From: Zygnema circumcarinatum
Lineage: Eukaryota > Streptophyta > Zygnematophyceae > Zygnematales > Zygnemataceae
DNA length: 64,000 bases
Direction: 5' to 3'
Assembly (NCBI GenBank): GCA_037447605.1
Contig: CM074806.1
Span: 3,269,489-3,333,488 of the forward strand
How positions within the stretch are numbered: the first letter of the stretch is position 1; each line of letters begins with the position of its first letter. Both the position numbers and the translations under genes were made by a program. The notes below the pieces were generated by a model that saw nothing but the letters and a program-made list of their open reading frames with translations, was not told the DNA's origin and did no database searches. Shown piece by piece: positions 40,253 through 51,823 of this stretch.

Positions 40253-41912
40253 CCCTCAGTCCCGCACACGTGTCCCTCCTGTAGAGGCCCTCCCTCCCTC
40301 ACTCCCTCCCCTTCTCCCTCTCTCTCTCCCTCTCCCTCCCTCTCTCCCTCTCCCTCCCTCCCTCTCCCTCTCCCTCCCTCCTCTCTCTCTCCCTCCCTTT
40401 CCCTCACTCCCTCCCTCTCTCCCTCCCTCTCTCCCTCCCTCTCCCTCGCTCCTTCCTCCCGGCTCCGCTCCCTCCCAGCGCCAGCCGCCGCCGCGCCGTG
40501 GCAGGGCGGAGGCGCGTGGAGCCCGCCGCATGCGCTGGCGCGCGCTCCCATTGGCCCTGGAGCCGCGCGGCCAATGGGAGCACGACCACCCGGCGAGCGC
40601 CTCGCCACGTAACCCGTCAGCGGCCGGGCGGCGATTGGTCGGACGGGATACGCGCACGGCCCACGACGGATCTCATGCCGCCTGGGAGATCCCACGTGGC
40701 AGATCCGACGCTGAGTGTGGCGCAAACGGCCAAACCGGCCGACGTGGTGGACCGTACAGCGCGGAATCTGGAGGGGCACAAAACGACGCTGGACATAATT
40801 GAGGCCGTATGGTAGGTTTGTCGTGTATCCTTCACGTCGCTGTACGGAGGGGTCGACGTCGGCGGCGCGGAGGCGGCGACGTTTGTCTGTTTCTGCGCCG
40901 CGCGGGCGGCAGGCGTGGAACGTGCGGAGGCGCGCGGTCGTTTGGTTGCGGGCGGGCGGGACGGTTAGGGCTGACGTGGCGCCCATCCGGACGGGGCAGG
41001 TGAGGCCAACAGAGCCGCGCCGCCGTGGACCCTCCTCGGGACGCTGCGGCCGTTGGATGGGGCCGGCGGCGACCGAAGCCGAGGGAGGCGGACGGCGGCG
41101 ATGGGATGGCCGGCCATGGCCGCGAGCGAGCCGGCCCTTCGAGTCAACGCCTGGCACAATTCAATTCAATTCATTTCTAACGATGGCGATGCCATCACAA
41201 ATACATGTCAAAAGCATCATGGGGAACCACCAGGAACTGGCCACAAAGAAAAAAGCTGTGGAAACCTACGCCTAGGCTTGGGATCAATGCCACATCCCCC
41301 CTTTTCCAAGGCTCAACAATGCATCCCTAGAATATGCAGGTCGACGATAAGTGCTTTTTTAAGACTTTGATTATGTGCCATACATACATACCTGTACTCG
41401 TTTCATTGCCCGCGATGTGGCCCGCTGAGGAGTTCAAGGCGCGACCCCTGCATGCCTCCGCGGCTCCATCCCACAAACTTGGGAGGAAGCGTACAAACGA
41501 CCCTGTGGAAAACCGTCACTCCGCCTCCGATACGATACGATACACTAGCGCCGAGTTTCTCGATGTATCGAATACCGCCACGTATCGTATCGGCAGTCCC
41601 CGCTCTCTGTGTCGCCCAGTTGCGTAGTTCGTTGCCTCCGCCCCCGCCCAACAAGGTACGGCACGGCCAGTATTCCGTACAATTGTTCGAGCCCCGCGGC
41701 AGGGGCCGTACAATATGCCGTACTGTTCAGGCGTACGGTCACGAGCCGCGGCGTAGCCACTGCAACGCGTGACGTGACATGACGTGACGAAGCAGCCGCG
41801 AGCGCTCATTGGACCGACGGCGCGACAATTTTTGTCTCTTGAAGGGAGGGAGGGAGGGAGGGAGGTAGGGAAAGAGGGAGGTAGAGAGAGAGGGAGGTAG
41901 GGACAGGCAGCC
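40253..41912. other. Bidirectional promoter interval of the two hydrolase-fold genes
   Basis: GC-rich 1.66 kb between two divergent genes, with CCAAT boxes, CCACGTGGC near 40691, CGATACG repeats at 41530-41605 and a GGGA-rich leader at 41840-41905 before the downstream ATG. Very long frames on both strands (for example 40168-41157 on the minus strand) are GC artefacts. Confidence 0.5.
40544..40581. promoter_or_regulatory. Perfect inverted CCAAT boxes in a divergent promoter
   Basis: GCTCCCATTGGCC at 40544-40556 and its exact complement GGCCAATGGGAGC at 40569-40581, separated by 12 bp. Each arm contains a CCAAT box. The pair lies about 290 bp upstream of the minus-strand hydrolase start and 1.3 kb upstream of the plus-strand gene. 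A further GATTGG lies near 40634. Confidence 0.6.
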
Positions 41913-42821
41913 ATGGCCGCGTGGGGTGAGACAACTCTTACGGGCTCTACGGCGCCATTACACTTCTACGACAGCGCGCCGTCTTCCTCCGCGCTGCCCG
42001 TGCTCATCTTCCTGCACGCGATCCTTGGAAACAGCGGGGGGCTGCAGCCCGTGGCCGCCAACCTCGTGGAGAGCTACCGCGTCATTCTTCCTGATGCTCG
42101 GTGCCATGGCGGCTCCAAGCCGGCTACAGCAGGGACTTTCACTGTGGCCAACATGGTGGCCGACCTGGTGAAGATCATCGACTACGTTTCCCCTTCTAAG
42201 CCCGTTTTCCTTGTAGGCCATGCCATGGGCGCCTCTGTGGCGGCCCGAGTAGCAAAAGACTACCCGCATCTCGTGATGGCTCTTGTTCTCGAGAGTCCAC
42301 CATGGGGCTCATTCTCCAATACCGGGAACAGCTATTTGTTGCGACGCGGCGGTTCTCCCGAACGGTATTCTTCCTCCTGCATAGATCTCACTAAAAAGTT
42401 TTCTACAAGGCTTGTGAATGCGTTATCTGTAATGTTGAATAATACCGACGAAGAGATCGTAGCTCTAGGAGAGGCGAAACAGCTGTCACCTTTGCAGATG
42501 GGTATCATAGAGGCACAATTAGGGTTCGATTATGAAAACTGTGTACAGAACTTGGCGGCCGTCATGGCGGAGGATTGTGAGGTGGTGGACGGCCTGGGGA
42601 TGCACGTTCGGCTGCAGCTGGGAGAGGCGGTGCTCCCGGGAGAGGGCCTGCAAATGAACCTCCAGCTGGCAGTAAAGACGCTCGCCACGTGGCGGCAGGG
42701 GAGCCTCAAAGTTTTCCATAATGCCAGCCATCTGCTGCACGTGCCGCCCACGGAGGAGGCATGGCTGCAGGACGTGACCACTTACTTCGGGCAATTTGGG
42801 GCAGCGGCAGCAGCCGCGTGA
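41913..42821 (+). CDS. Alpha/beta-hydrolase-fold protein with Ser-to-Ala nucleophile (302 aa), putative pseudoenzyme
   Basis: Single exon, ATG at 41913 in a Kozak-like context (GCCATGGCC). The fold is clear: LPVLIFLHAILGN after strand 3, SYRVILPDARCHGGSKP, then PVFLVGHAMGASVAARVAKDYP and LVLESPPWG. The nucleophile elbow, normally GHSMG, is GHAMG: residue 104 is GCC (Ala), one base from TCC (Ser). The oxyanion-hole HG is also changed to HA (FLHAILG). The active-site His is kept in NASHLLHVPPTEEAW (about H273); the acid residue may be Glu in LGEAVLPGE instead of Asp. The family is closest in pattern to ABHD11/YbfF-type esterases. The intact frame argues against a decayed gene, so a non-catalytic role, for example ligand binding, is possible. 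Confidence 0.85.
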   Translation: MAAWGETTLTGSTAPLHFYDSAPSSSALPVLIFLHAILGNSGGLQPVAANLVESYRVILPDARCHGGSKPATAGTFTVANMVADLVKIIDYVSPSKPVFLVGHAMGASVAARVAKDYPHLVMALVLESPPWGSFSNTGNSYLLRRGGSPERYSSSCIDLTKKFSTRLVNALSVMLNNTDEEIVALGEAKQLSPLQMGIIEAQLGFDYENCVQNLAAVMAEDCEVVDGLGMHVRLQLGEAVLPGEGLQMNLQLAVKTLATWRQGSLKVFHNASHLLHVPPTEEAWLQDVTTYFGQFGAAAAAA

Positions 42822-44754
42822 CACGACGGACCGTTCCATGGCGAGTGCCCCAAAGGCCTCCCTCCGGGCTGCACAAGGTTCGGATAGGACATTACTAAGC
42901 CATTGATCTAGTTCTCCTTGTACATGATTGTAACTTTTTTATGTATTTATTTTGTACTCATTGTCCCATGTTCATGTTAGCGGCAGCTTAAAATGGGCTT
43001 GAATCGATTGAATGCGCGACATGGCATGCATGGAGGCTCCCCTATGCGCTTTAGACCCTCCACGGCTGCGCCCTTCACCGCTTCTTCTAGTTTACGTGTG
43101 ATGATGCCAAGAAAATGCGTCCGTTATTGGGTTTTGCAGAGTCCATACATGATGCTCAGCTTAGAAGTCTCATTGAACCTCTCTGAACGATTCGTAGAGG
43201 TAGCATTGTGAGACATCATAGCTTGAGAAACTTGCGAAACATTCTCCGATGTGTGTGGGTCTGCCGTTCGGTGATAAGAGTCGGCGCAAGGATCACCTGA
43301 AAATACAAACTTAAAATAGGGCTTAGGAGAAAACAAACAGTTACAGTAGCAGCAAAGTGCAATCTGCATTAGCCAAAACTCAACGAAAATGTCTACCAAA
43401 CAACGCCGTGGTTTCATTCAAACCAGCCACGGCACCTACTTATGCAATTCGAGCTATCAATTTCGCACACAAAGCAAGTTTAACAATAGAACTTTTCGAT
43501 TTTTTCAAACGACTCATCAACTTTCAATCCGAACGTGCACGCATGTTTGACATGTGTAATCCCCCGTTCTCCAATTTCCCTACTTTTAACGAGGCTGCAT
43601 TTTGTTTCGAACCTTGTTGATGTTTCATGTTTTGGCGGTGCGGTACTTCGTCTTTTCTGCCTTAGACTGGAGGCTCCTGCACGAAGCAGTCGCCAAAAGC
43701 ACGGGTCGAAGGGGACGGCGGCCGCGTACGGCCGCCGTGCCTTCACATGCGCAAACTGAACGGTGAAGCGTACGGCGGAACATACGGCAACAAAAATAAA
43801 AACTAATAATTCTATGCAAAATTGACAGTACTGTAGATGTTAAGCTGTGGTGTTCGCAGCAAAATACAGTACATAATTTTCCGGTCCTTAGATCTGACTG
43901 GTTGATTGGAACACCGAATCGGGCGGGCGGCGGACCGACAAAAGCAAACAGAAATGATACGATGATGATACGGTACTTTTGTACGAAAAGTACGAAATGG
44001 ACGGAAAGGTTTGTCGGGACAGTACGACCAATAGTGACGGTCTAGCTGGCCTTATCTGCGTGTCAAATCGCCGTCGTCTCGGGCCTGGCCACCACGTGGC
44101 AGTTGACGTGGCCAGGGGCGCGGAGGGCCACGAACCGCCGTCTGGCCGCGGCCCGCACGTGTGGCCGCGGACCGGGCGGACACGCCGGAGGCCCGGACCG
44201 CAGGCTCGAGAGAGGTCTGGGGAGCCCCCCACTGGGGACCGGACGGACTGAATCTTGAGTCCGTATAGCCACAGAATCAGACAGACAGGAGCAATCAAAG
44301 ATTTGGCTGCTCAAAAAAGTAACTGATTGAAACCAGTTTCTTGAAAAAAAAAGCCGTTTCTAGTTTTCTCATCTGTTTTTGTTCAATATGAATGATTCAC
44401 GAATGCAATTGAAGATTGAACAATTACGCGCCGCTCGGGCTCAACTTGAGTTTAGTTTACATCCACTGATCAACAATGAGATTCTGGCAAATCGCAACGC
44501 TCCCTGGAAATTCTGGCTCTGTACCCGGCTGTACCGTACGGTAATCGTTGATCTCATGATCTGGCGCAAAAATTCGTATGAATAAACTCCAGCCCGAGTT
44601 AAGCCGAATCCCTCAGATTGTTCGAATCCTTCAGGTCACAACTAGAATTCACAAGTGTGACCGAACGTATTGGGAATCTGAACCAATTTTTTCAAATCGA
44701 GCAAATTTCGACCTCGAGTGTTCAATGTTGAGCCAAATTAAAATATTTTTAAAA
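42822..44754. other. Interval with one possible terminal exon; otherwise nothing supported
   Basis: At 43299 on the minus strand a strong acceptor (TTTGTATTTTCAG) opens a frame to a TAA at 43124, reading (G)DPCADSYHRTADPHTSE onward, which looks exon-like. No upstream partner was found. The rest has GTACGG/TACG motifs, CCACGTGGC near 44092 and no gene. Confidence 0.35.
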
Positions 44755-45716
44755 AGAAACTAGGGTAGTGATATTTCCACCCCTTTTTTGGATCCAAACA
44801 CCCCTTCCCGGCCGGGCAGATTTCAAAAAGGATTAAAAACGGAAAATGCTTTTTTCACACCTTTTTGGAATCGATACCCACCCTCCATCGGCAGATCATA
44901 TTTTTGCGAAACAAGGAAAATGACAACCCGTCACCCCATTTTGAATATCCCGCCTATCTGAATTTTTTTTCACGCGTGCGGTCAATCGCAGCCGTCGATT
45001 CCCTCGCAGATCGCAACACGGCAGATCACTATTCGATCTGCAGCCGGGCTCGGTCACAGCGAATGGCACTTTCCCACGTATCCCGCCAAACTCGTCTCAA
45101 AAGTTTGTCCGTACAAATTGCGTACGGTCGCAACTCTGAGGAACCCAAAATTTCATACATTGAGAGCTTGAACCAATCAAAAAATTTCCACGTCGATATG
45201 TAACACGTGGCAAATGTTGAATGGCTAGAAGCTGGCAATGACGAGATCTCGGGCCGAGGGACGCGCGCACTCGCACGTGCGATCCGGCTTTGACGGGACT
45301 CGTGGGCGCTTTCCATTCGCTGAGATCGAGCCCGGCTGCAGATCGAACGGTGATCTGCCGTGGTGCGATCTGCGAGGGAATCGACAGCTGCGATTGACAC
45401 ACACGTGTGAAGGACGGACAACCGCGAACGATCTCATGGCGGACGGATCTTCCGCCCCGAGCGGATTCGGGCAGGCAGATATTTCTTTCCCTCTAAAAAA
45501 AAATTCAGGGAGGCGGGATACAGTATTCAAAATGTAGTGACGGGGTATCATTTTCCTTAGTTAGCAAAAATAAAATCAGCCGACGGAAGGTGGGTATCGA
45601 TTCCAAAAAGGTGTGAAAAAAGCATTTTCCGTTTTTAATCCTTTTTGAAAGCTGCCCGGCCGGAAAGGGGTGTTTGGATCCAAAAAAGGGGTGGAAATAT
45701 CACTACCCAGAAACTA
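44755..45716. mobile_element. Foldback (long-inverted-repeat) transposon with 8-bp target duplication
   Basis: The element proper is 44763-45708 (946 bp). It starts GGGTAGTGATATTTCCACCC and ends with the exact complement. The arms are long: the left arm runs to about 45093 and the right from about 45280, with matching blocks such as TCGATTCCCTCGCAGATCGC and GATCTGCAGCCGGGCTCG present in inverted orientation. The right arm carries about 80 extra bases (about 45396-45478). AGAAACTA occurs directly outside both ends (44755-44762 and 45709-45716), an 8-bp target duplication as made by hAT-type and some foldback elements. No transposase frame is present, so it is non-autonomous. It ends about 320 bp upstream of the zinc transporter start and could fold into a long hairpin RNA. 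Confidence 0.85.
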
Positions 45717-46029
45717 TTCACTTTCTCAGAGCAATTCCGCTGCCGGGATCGCCGGAAAGGGGGGGCCGTCCGTAAAGCCTGGATTGCGGCCAGAGCACTC
45801 GCACGTGCGGGGGGGACAGAGGGAGAGAGGGGGCGGGCGGGAGGCCAGTGGAGAGGGTGGGGAGTCAGAGGGGGAGGGAGATACGGCGAGGGAGGGACTG
45901 GCCAGCGTCTCGGGAAGTCCGCAACCGAAGGTTTTCGGCGTCCCGAAAGAATACCGGGGAGGGGCTGGGATGCGGCTTGGGTTGAAGGGTGGGGGAGGGG
46001 GCGTGGGGGGAGGGGAAGAGGGAGAAACT

Positions 46030-49000
46030 ATGGACGCCGCGGCGGCGGAGAGCGTGCTGTCTGCGCCGCTGCTGGCCGAGAAGCAGGGGAGGAGGGAGGA
46101 GGGGCTCGCCATGACCGGCAGAGTGCCCTCGGTTCGCGGAGGTAGGGCTTGGAGAATGCGGTGCTTGGGGGGCTGGAGGGAGGGACTGGGAAGCTCGGAG
46201 AGGGGAGAGAGGGAGGGGGGAGCGAGAGAAAGAGGGAGATGGAAAAAGGGAGGGAGGGAGGGAAGGGGATTTTTCGAGTTATATAGGGAAGAGTCTTCGA
46301 AGGAAGATGACCGGTGTCTGGTGGTTGCGAAGATAGTTTTGCTCTCGTTTGCAGGAAAAAAATTGACAGCAGATCGAGGATGTACGAACTCTAAATGATT
46401 GTTTCCGTCGATGAAAAACGTCTTGTGCTGAATTTACAAACGAGGAAATCCGCGTCTTTTTTCTTATGAACGACACGAGCTTCTTTGTCTGCTTTGCTTT
46501 TTAACTAAAAACCAACGCGTTTGAGAAGAACCTCTAAGAAGATCTGAGAGTAGAAGGACCTCAAGCTTTGCCAGCAATTTTTTTTCCTTAAATCTTCATC
46601 GCGCATGCCGTTTTTTGCGTAACTGCTAAAACGGCATTTTCTGTCATAGGTCTTCGAAGATAAAGCAGGTTGAGACTGTTAACGAATAGAAGTTTTTCAA
46701 GCATGAAGTGAGTACCGTTCTGATGATGGCACTTTCCGAAATACCATGGTTGTGTGGGGACATTCTCGATGATTCTGGATGTTATGCTTTTCTGATCTAA
46801 GGTTTTATTTCGTATCTGGGACACGGGAAAACAATTTGAAGGCTTTCTGATTAGAATGCGAGGATGATGTTCGCTTTGAAATCAGATCTGGAATGCAGCC
46901 CGACATGCGGACTCACAGACGCTCCGGAGGGAGGAGCGGAGGTCAAGGAGAGAGAGCTAGCTCGACGAAAGCTTAGTATGGCGATTGCTCTTTGTCTATG
47001 TTTCATGGTGGTCGAGGTCATAGGAGGTACTTGTCCTCCCCCCTTCTCTCTCTCTTGCTTCCTTTCTCGCTCCCTGTCTCCCCCCTCCCTCTCTCTCTCT
47101 CTCGCTGCTAAAGTGTGTTGCCACTGTTCCTTCTGTCCCCCTATCTGAAAGCTCCTTTGAATCTCTGAATCAAAATGAGGAAGTCCAGGACGTCCATCCT
47201 TCTGAGCTTTAATTTCTGACTTCCTTTCCAATTTTATCCATTGGCCATTTCTGTTGTACCGCTCCTGTTATGCAGGTATAATGTCTAATAGTTTGGCGAT
47301 TTTAACGGATGCCGCACATCTGTTATCTGATATAGCTGGTATATCCCACTGCCATTTTTTCTCTTTTCTCTTCTCTGCTTTGATTGTTTTGATTACCGGT
47401 GACTTCGCTTTACTTGAGCAGCGGCAGAGTTTTGTTTTCCTTTCTCCCTTTTTCCTTTTATCGCACCAAAACCTTGTTTGATTTGTTATGGTTCCATTTG
47501 TGCAATGCTGATACCAGTGTAAAGGTTTTGAGCTGTAAGCAAGTGAGTTGATTTGCATTGATCCCATATTTAATTTCTCAATGGAATTACTATTGCGAAC
47601 AGGTTTCGCCATATCCCTTTTCGCCCTGTGGATGGCTGGATGGGAAGCCACTCCCAAACATTCCTTTGGATATTATCGAATGGAGATATTGGGCGCACTT
47701 TTGTCCATGCAACTTATTTGGATGATCACTGGAGTTCTCCTCTATGAGGCAATAATGAGGTATGCAGACTTGTGCAAAGGTCCTGTCATACTACACGAAA
47801 GTTGGCTTTATGCAGTTTTTTTCTGCCTCATCTAATTGCATTACGATCCTACTGATGATTTTGCAAGATCCTCTAACCTTGCCACCTGATTCCCAATCTT
47901 GTTGCCTTTTGTTATCCAATTTCTTCTGGCCGAATAGAACATCATGTGTACTTGCCAATTGGAAGTTTTAAAACATTGTTAAGTAATGACCATTTTGCCT
48001 GCACATTGATCCCGTCTCGACCATGCTGTATTGTGTCTCACTTAAATGCGATGTCAGTACAAAGTTGACCCCTATCGCAGTGCGTGCATGCATGAGTCAG
48101 TCTCCTCCGAGCCCATCCTCCATCTTCCCATCCCCTCCCTCCCCCGTGCGCAGATTGATCTCTCAGACCGCGGAGGTGGACGGTCGGCTCATGTTCATGA
48201 CCGCCTCGTTTGGGGTCGCAGTCAACCTGCTCATGACCTTCTTGCTCGGGCACAGTCACGGCCATGCACATGGCGATCATGACCATGGACATGGGCATGG
48301 GCATGGGCATGACCACGGGCATGGCCACAGCCATGGCCATGGCAAGGCAGTGGGCTCCAAGAAATTGGGCGACGCGTCTGACATTGCGCCCCTTGTGAGC
48401 ACAAGCCATGCGAATGGGCACAATAAGGATCACAAGCATGATCATGATCATCATGATGATCATGATCATGACCATGACCATGACCACGACCACGACCACG
48501 ACCATGACCACGACCATGATCATGATCATGACCATGACCATGACCACAATGACCATGACCATGACGATCATGATCATGATCATGACCATGACCATAAGGA
48601 TGACTTGGAGAGTGGGCATAAGCACGGCGGCAAAGGGGGAGCTGCGAGAAAAACCGGCCATGGTTCAAGCGCTCCGAATGAAGTATCACTGCATTCCCAT
48701 AGCAATGGTAAGAGTCGATCTTCACAACATAGCACTGATTGGAAACGGTTTCTCAAATTGTGTTGCAAGTGAGTTTCTTGAGTTGATGAAGGGCTGCCTG
48801 CTATCTTTATTCTGCGTTACTTCTTGTCCATGCTGACATGTCTTGAGAGATGAACAACAGGTTATTTACCAGTTGCTTTCTCCCTTGATTCCTTGCGCCA
48901 ATCTTGCAGAGAGTTCTTCAGCAATGAAGGACAATGTCAACTTAAGGGGAGCGTATCTCCATGTGTTGGGAGATCTCATTCAGAGCGTTGGTGTGATGAT

Positions 49001-50372
49001 CGGCGGAGCCGTCATCTGGTGGAAGCCTGAATGGTGAGAACCTCATTTTTTGGCATAATCTTTGAAAATGTCCGTTTTGTTCAAAAAATGGCTCGTTTGG
49101 AGCTTAACTTTTTTCCAGTTGGGAGTACCTGATTTCTGTGGCAGTTAACTCGTGTCGCGCTGCTTGCTCTGCAGGAAAATAGTGGATCTGTTTTGCACGC
49201 TACTCTTTTCAGTGCTGGTCCTGTTCACAACAGTAAAGATGCTCCGGGATATTTTGGAGGTGCTCATGGAAAGCACCCCTCGGGAAATAAATGCTGCTGA
49301 GGTATGAACTTCACTTTGACGCCGCCCATTTGCGTTTCTTGTTTCACATCTGCCCTATTGAGTCATTGTCATTAACCCTTCTATTAATGCATTGAGTTTC
49401 AGAACCTCCTCTCTGCTTCTTTGCTTCCATGTTCGTAAGTGGCAGTAAAATGCCTCTACCATGCATTTCTCAACGCTGACAACATACCATTGGTTATCTG
49501 ATATGTAGGATGCCCTAGATGCTGTAGAATACCGTTCTGGTTACAGACCAACTGCTGAGAGAAGCTCTGTTTGTCATATATCTGTACAATCTGTTCTTAC
49601 TGATTCCAACGAATCCAGAGTTCATTAGTGCATCCTTTACTAGAGTAAATTATCATTCAAACCCAGCTGACTACCATCTGACCACAGGCTCCTCCCAATT
49701 TCTTTCGAATTGGGATTTGGGCCCAAGTCTTATAACCTTCAGTTCAATTGTGCTGCCGAGTCACAGCAGCTCTGCTGTCATTAAACCAAGTTGAATTTCC
49801 GTGCAGTTGGCCAGCCTAATTTCGAACTATTTTGTGCAGGTGGAGGATGGCATCAGGCAGCTGGATGGGGTATTAGATGTGCATGAATTGCACATTTGGG
49901 CCATAACTATGGGCAAAGTGGTGCTTGCGTGCCATGTTCGCATTGCTCCCACGGACGACATGGAGGAGGTAGGCTCACACTCCAAAGAGCAGCCCTTCGC
50001 TCGCTGCATGGCCGCACAGCGCATTATGACGCCACATCATGTTATTGCAGACACGGCCTTCATGGCAATGACTGGATTAGATTACTCCATACCTAGTTTT
50101 CTGTAGTCTTGTGTCTCCTGAAATCTAGAAACAGACCTTGTCTCTGATCACCACATATCACTGAAACAAACAGGAACAAAACATGATCATGACTTGCAAT
50201 CATCTTAGGGAATTTTTGCCTGCTATTTTATAGCTGACAGAGGAAATGTACGTACTTCTCCGTCCAGGTGCTGCATACTGTGCTGGAGTTCTGTGAGAAG
50301 AAGTACAAGATCTCACACGCGACGGTCCAAGTAGAACGATTTCCCCACATGGCGGAACTCCCTTCGTCTTAG
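46030..50372 (+). CDS. MTP1-like vacuolar zinc transporter, cation diffusion facilitator (9 exons, 503 aa)
   Basis: Zn2+/H+ antiporter of the CDF family, expected at the tonoplast to store excess zinc. Exons: 46030-46141, 46886-47026, 47276-47338, 47603-47759, 48154-48707, 48910-49033, 49175-49301, 49840-49968, 50268-50372; all GT-AG and in phase. The intramembrane zinc site is intact: [11 protein letters not shown] (helix 2, HxxxD) and [10 protein letters not shown] (helix 5, HxxxD). Other family segments are [31 protein letters not shown] and the C-terminal domain [22 protein letters not shown]. Between helices 4 and 5, residues about 191-342 form a loop made first of HGHGHD, then long HDHD runs, then a Gly/Lys part. 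Such His-rich loops bind Zn and tune selectivity; this one is unusually long. Exon 2's acceptor is the least certain. Confidence 0.93.
48430..48600 (+). repeat. Coding CATGAC/CACGAC hexamer array (His-Asp repeat)
   Basis: Imperfect 6-bp tandem units encoding alternating His and Asp in the zinc transporter loop. T/C wobble differences between units show it is not a fresh slippage product but has been kept under coding constraint. Confidence 0.9.
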
Positions 50373-51823
50373 ATTCCGTGCCTTCACTCCTGCGAGTGAA
50401 GACTCCATCCTGTTCTCGTTTGCAAAGGACAAGAATCGAATGAGTAGCTCGCAGCTTCGACTGCGGTCAAACCGCGCGAATGCTTCTGTGAAGAGAAAGC
50501 AGACCGAGTCTTAGTTTTTTTAGTCATTCAGATTGTTTTCAGACATAGTGCTCTTAGGCAATTAGTTTGTTTTCAGTCTCAGGTCTTGGTTTTGTTCTCA
50601 TCTTGTTTATGAAATAAATGCAGAAAGGTCTACCCTTTTCCGTCAAACTTTTGAGGTTACTGTCGTGGCCTTGGTCGTTTTGGCAGTGGGAACTATGTTC
50701 TAGAGGCCGATTTGTTTGTCTGGTTTTGAGTTCACACCATTGGCTTGTGGTGGGGCCATGCCATGCGTTCTACTCCTCTCGAGCACTCATGCTTGCAGCG
50801 ACATGGCATGTTTCTACACATGCTCAATTTTCTGCTTTTCTAATCCCCACGTCGCGCATGGCTATTGCACTCGATGGTGGCCCTGTGCAGGCCGAACCGT
50901 TGGATCAACCAACTGGGATGGTTGCGCACCATTGATTCGCGGCCCAGCCAGCCACTGCCAGTGGGTGCAATTACCGGATCCAATGGCTCGAAATCATGAC
51001 CAATGGCCAATGGTTGCAACCAGCATATTCAAGGCTCAACCATTGGTTAGAGAATAGCCAAAATGGGAGAGTGGGATTTAAAAAACAGGGGCGGGATAAT
51101 CAAAAAGGGGGGGCGGTATATAGTTCTCCGAAAGAAACATCTCTAACAAATGGTTTGAACCATTGGCAATGGTTGGTTGGGTCGCGAATCGATAACTCAC
51201 AACCCTTCCAATGGTTGGTCCAATGCTCCGAAGCGCTGTTGTTCTCCCAAGTTTCCTCGACTGCGCCGTTCCTTGTACCCCCTCCGTTCAACTGTCGCCA
51301 ACATGGAACACGTGTCGTACGCTTTCCCCCGCCTCGGTCAACGCCCCCGTTGACATCCAATGCCTCGCTAGTCGCTACATGACCGTACGCCGACGTGGCA
51401 ATCCTTTGCCGTTTAATAGGGCAGTTGCGTATCACCGTGCGACAGCTGCCCTTGGTCGGCCACAGCCAATCCGCGTGGCCCACGTTACCGTCCCATGAAT
51501 GCCCGCCCGTAGGCCACCCCGATAGGTCGGCGCCCGCCCGCAGTGTCGCCGGCCCCTCCAGCAGCGCCTGTCCTCAGCGACCCGTTACATCGCGCCACGT
51601 GGCGCCTCCATCAGACGTTTCTGCTGCCGCCAGGCGGCGGCCCCCAGGTGCCCCCAACAGAGCCGGAGCTCCTCTCCTGCCGCCCCCCCTCCCCTTCCCT
51701 CGCCCGCTCGCAAGGCCACGGCCCGGCCCCGCGCTATACCGCGTGTGCTGCCTCACGGGATCGAGGGAGAGGGAGGGAAAGGGAGAGAGAGAGAGAGGGA
51801 GAGGAAGCGAGGAGGTGGCAGCC
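50373..51823. other. 3' region of zinc transporter, CCATTGG cluster and promoter of next gene
   Basis: An AATAAA-like signal lies near 50611. At 50890-51230 there is a cluster of ACCATTGG/CCAATGGT motifs like those at 13 kb and 62.6 kb. GCCACGTGGCG lies near 51596 and a GCTATACC TATA-like motif near 51731. No gene is supported. Confidence 0.5.

Noticed and set aside
48038-48661. Met/Val/Ile-rich and His/Gly-rich minus frames over the zinc transporter loop
   Set aside because: They are shadows of the CATGAC hexamer array; the plus frame is continuous with conserved transporter exons.
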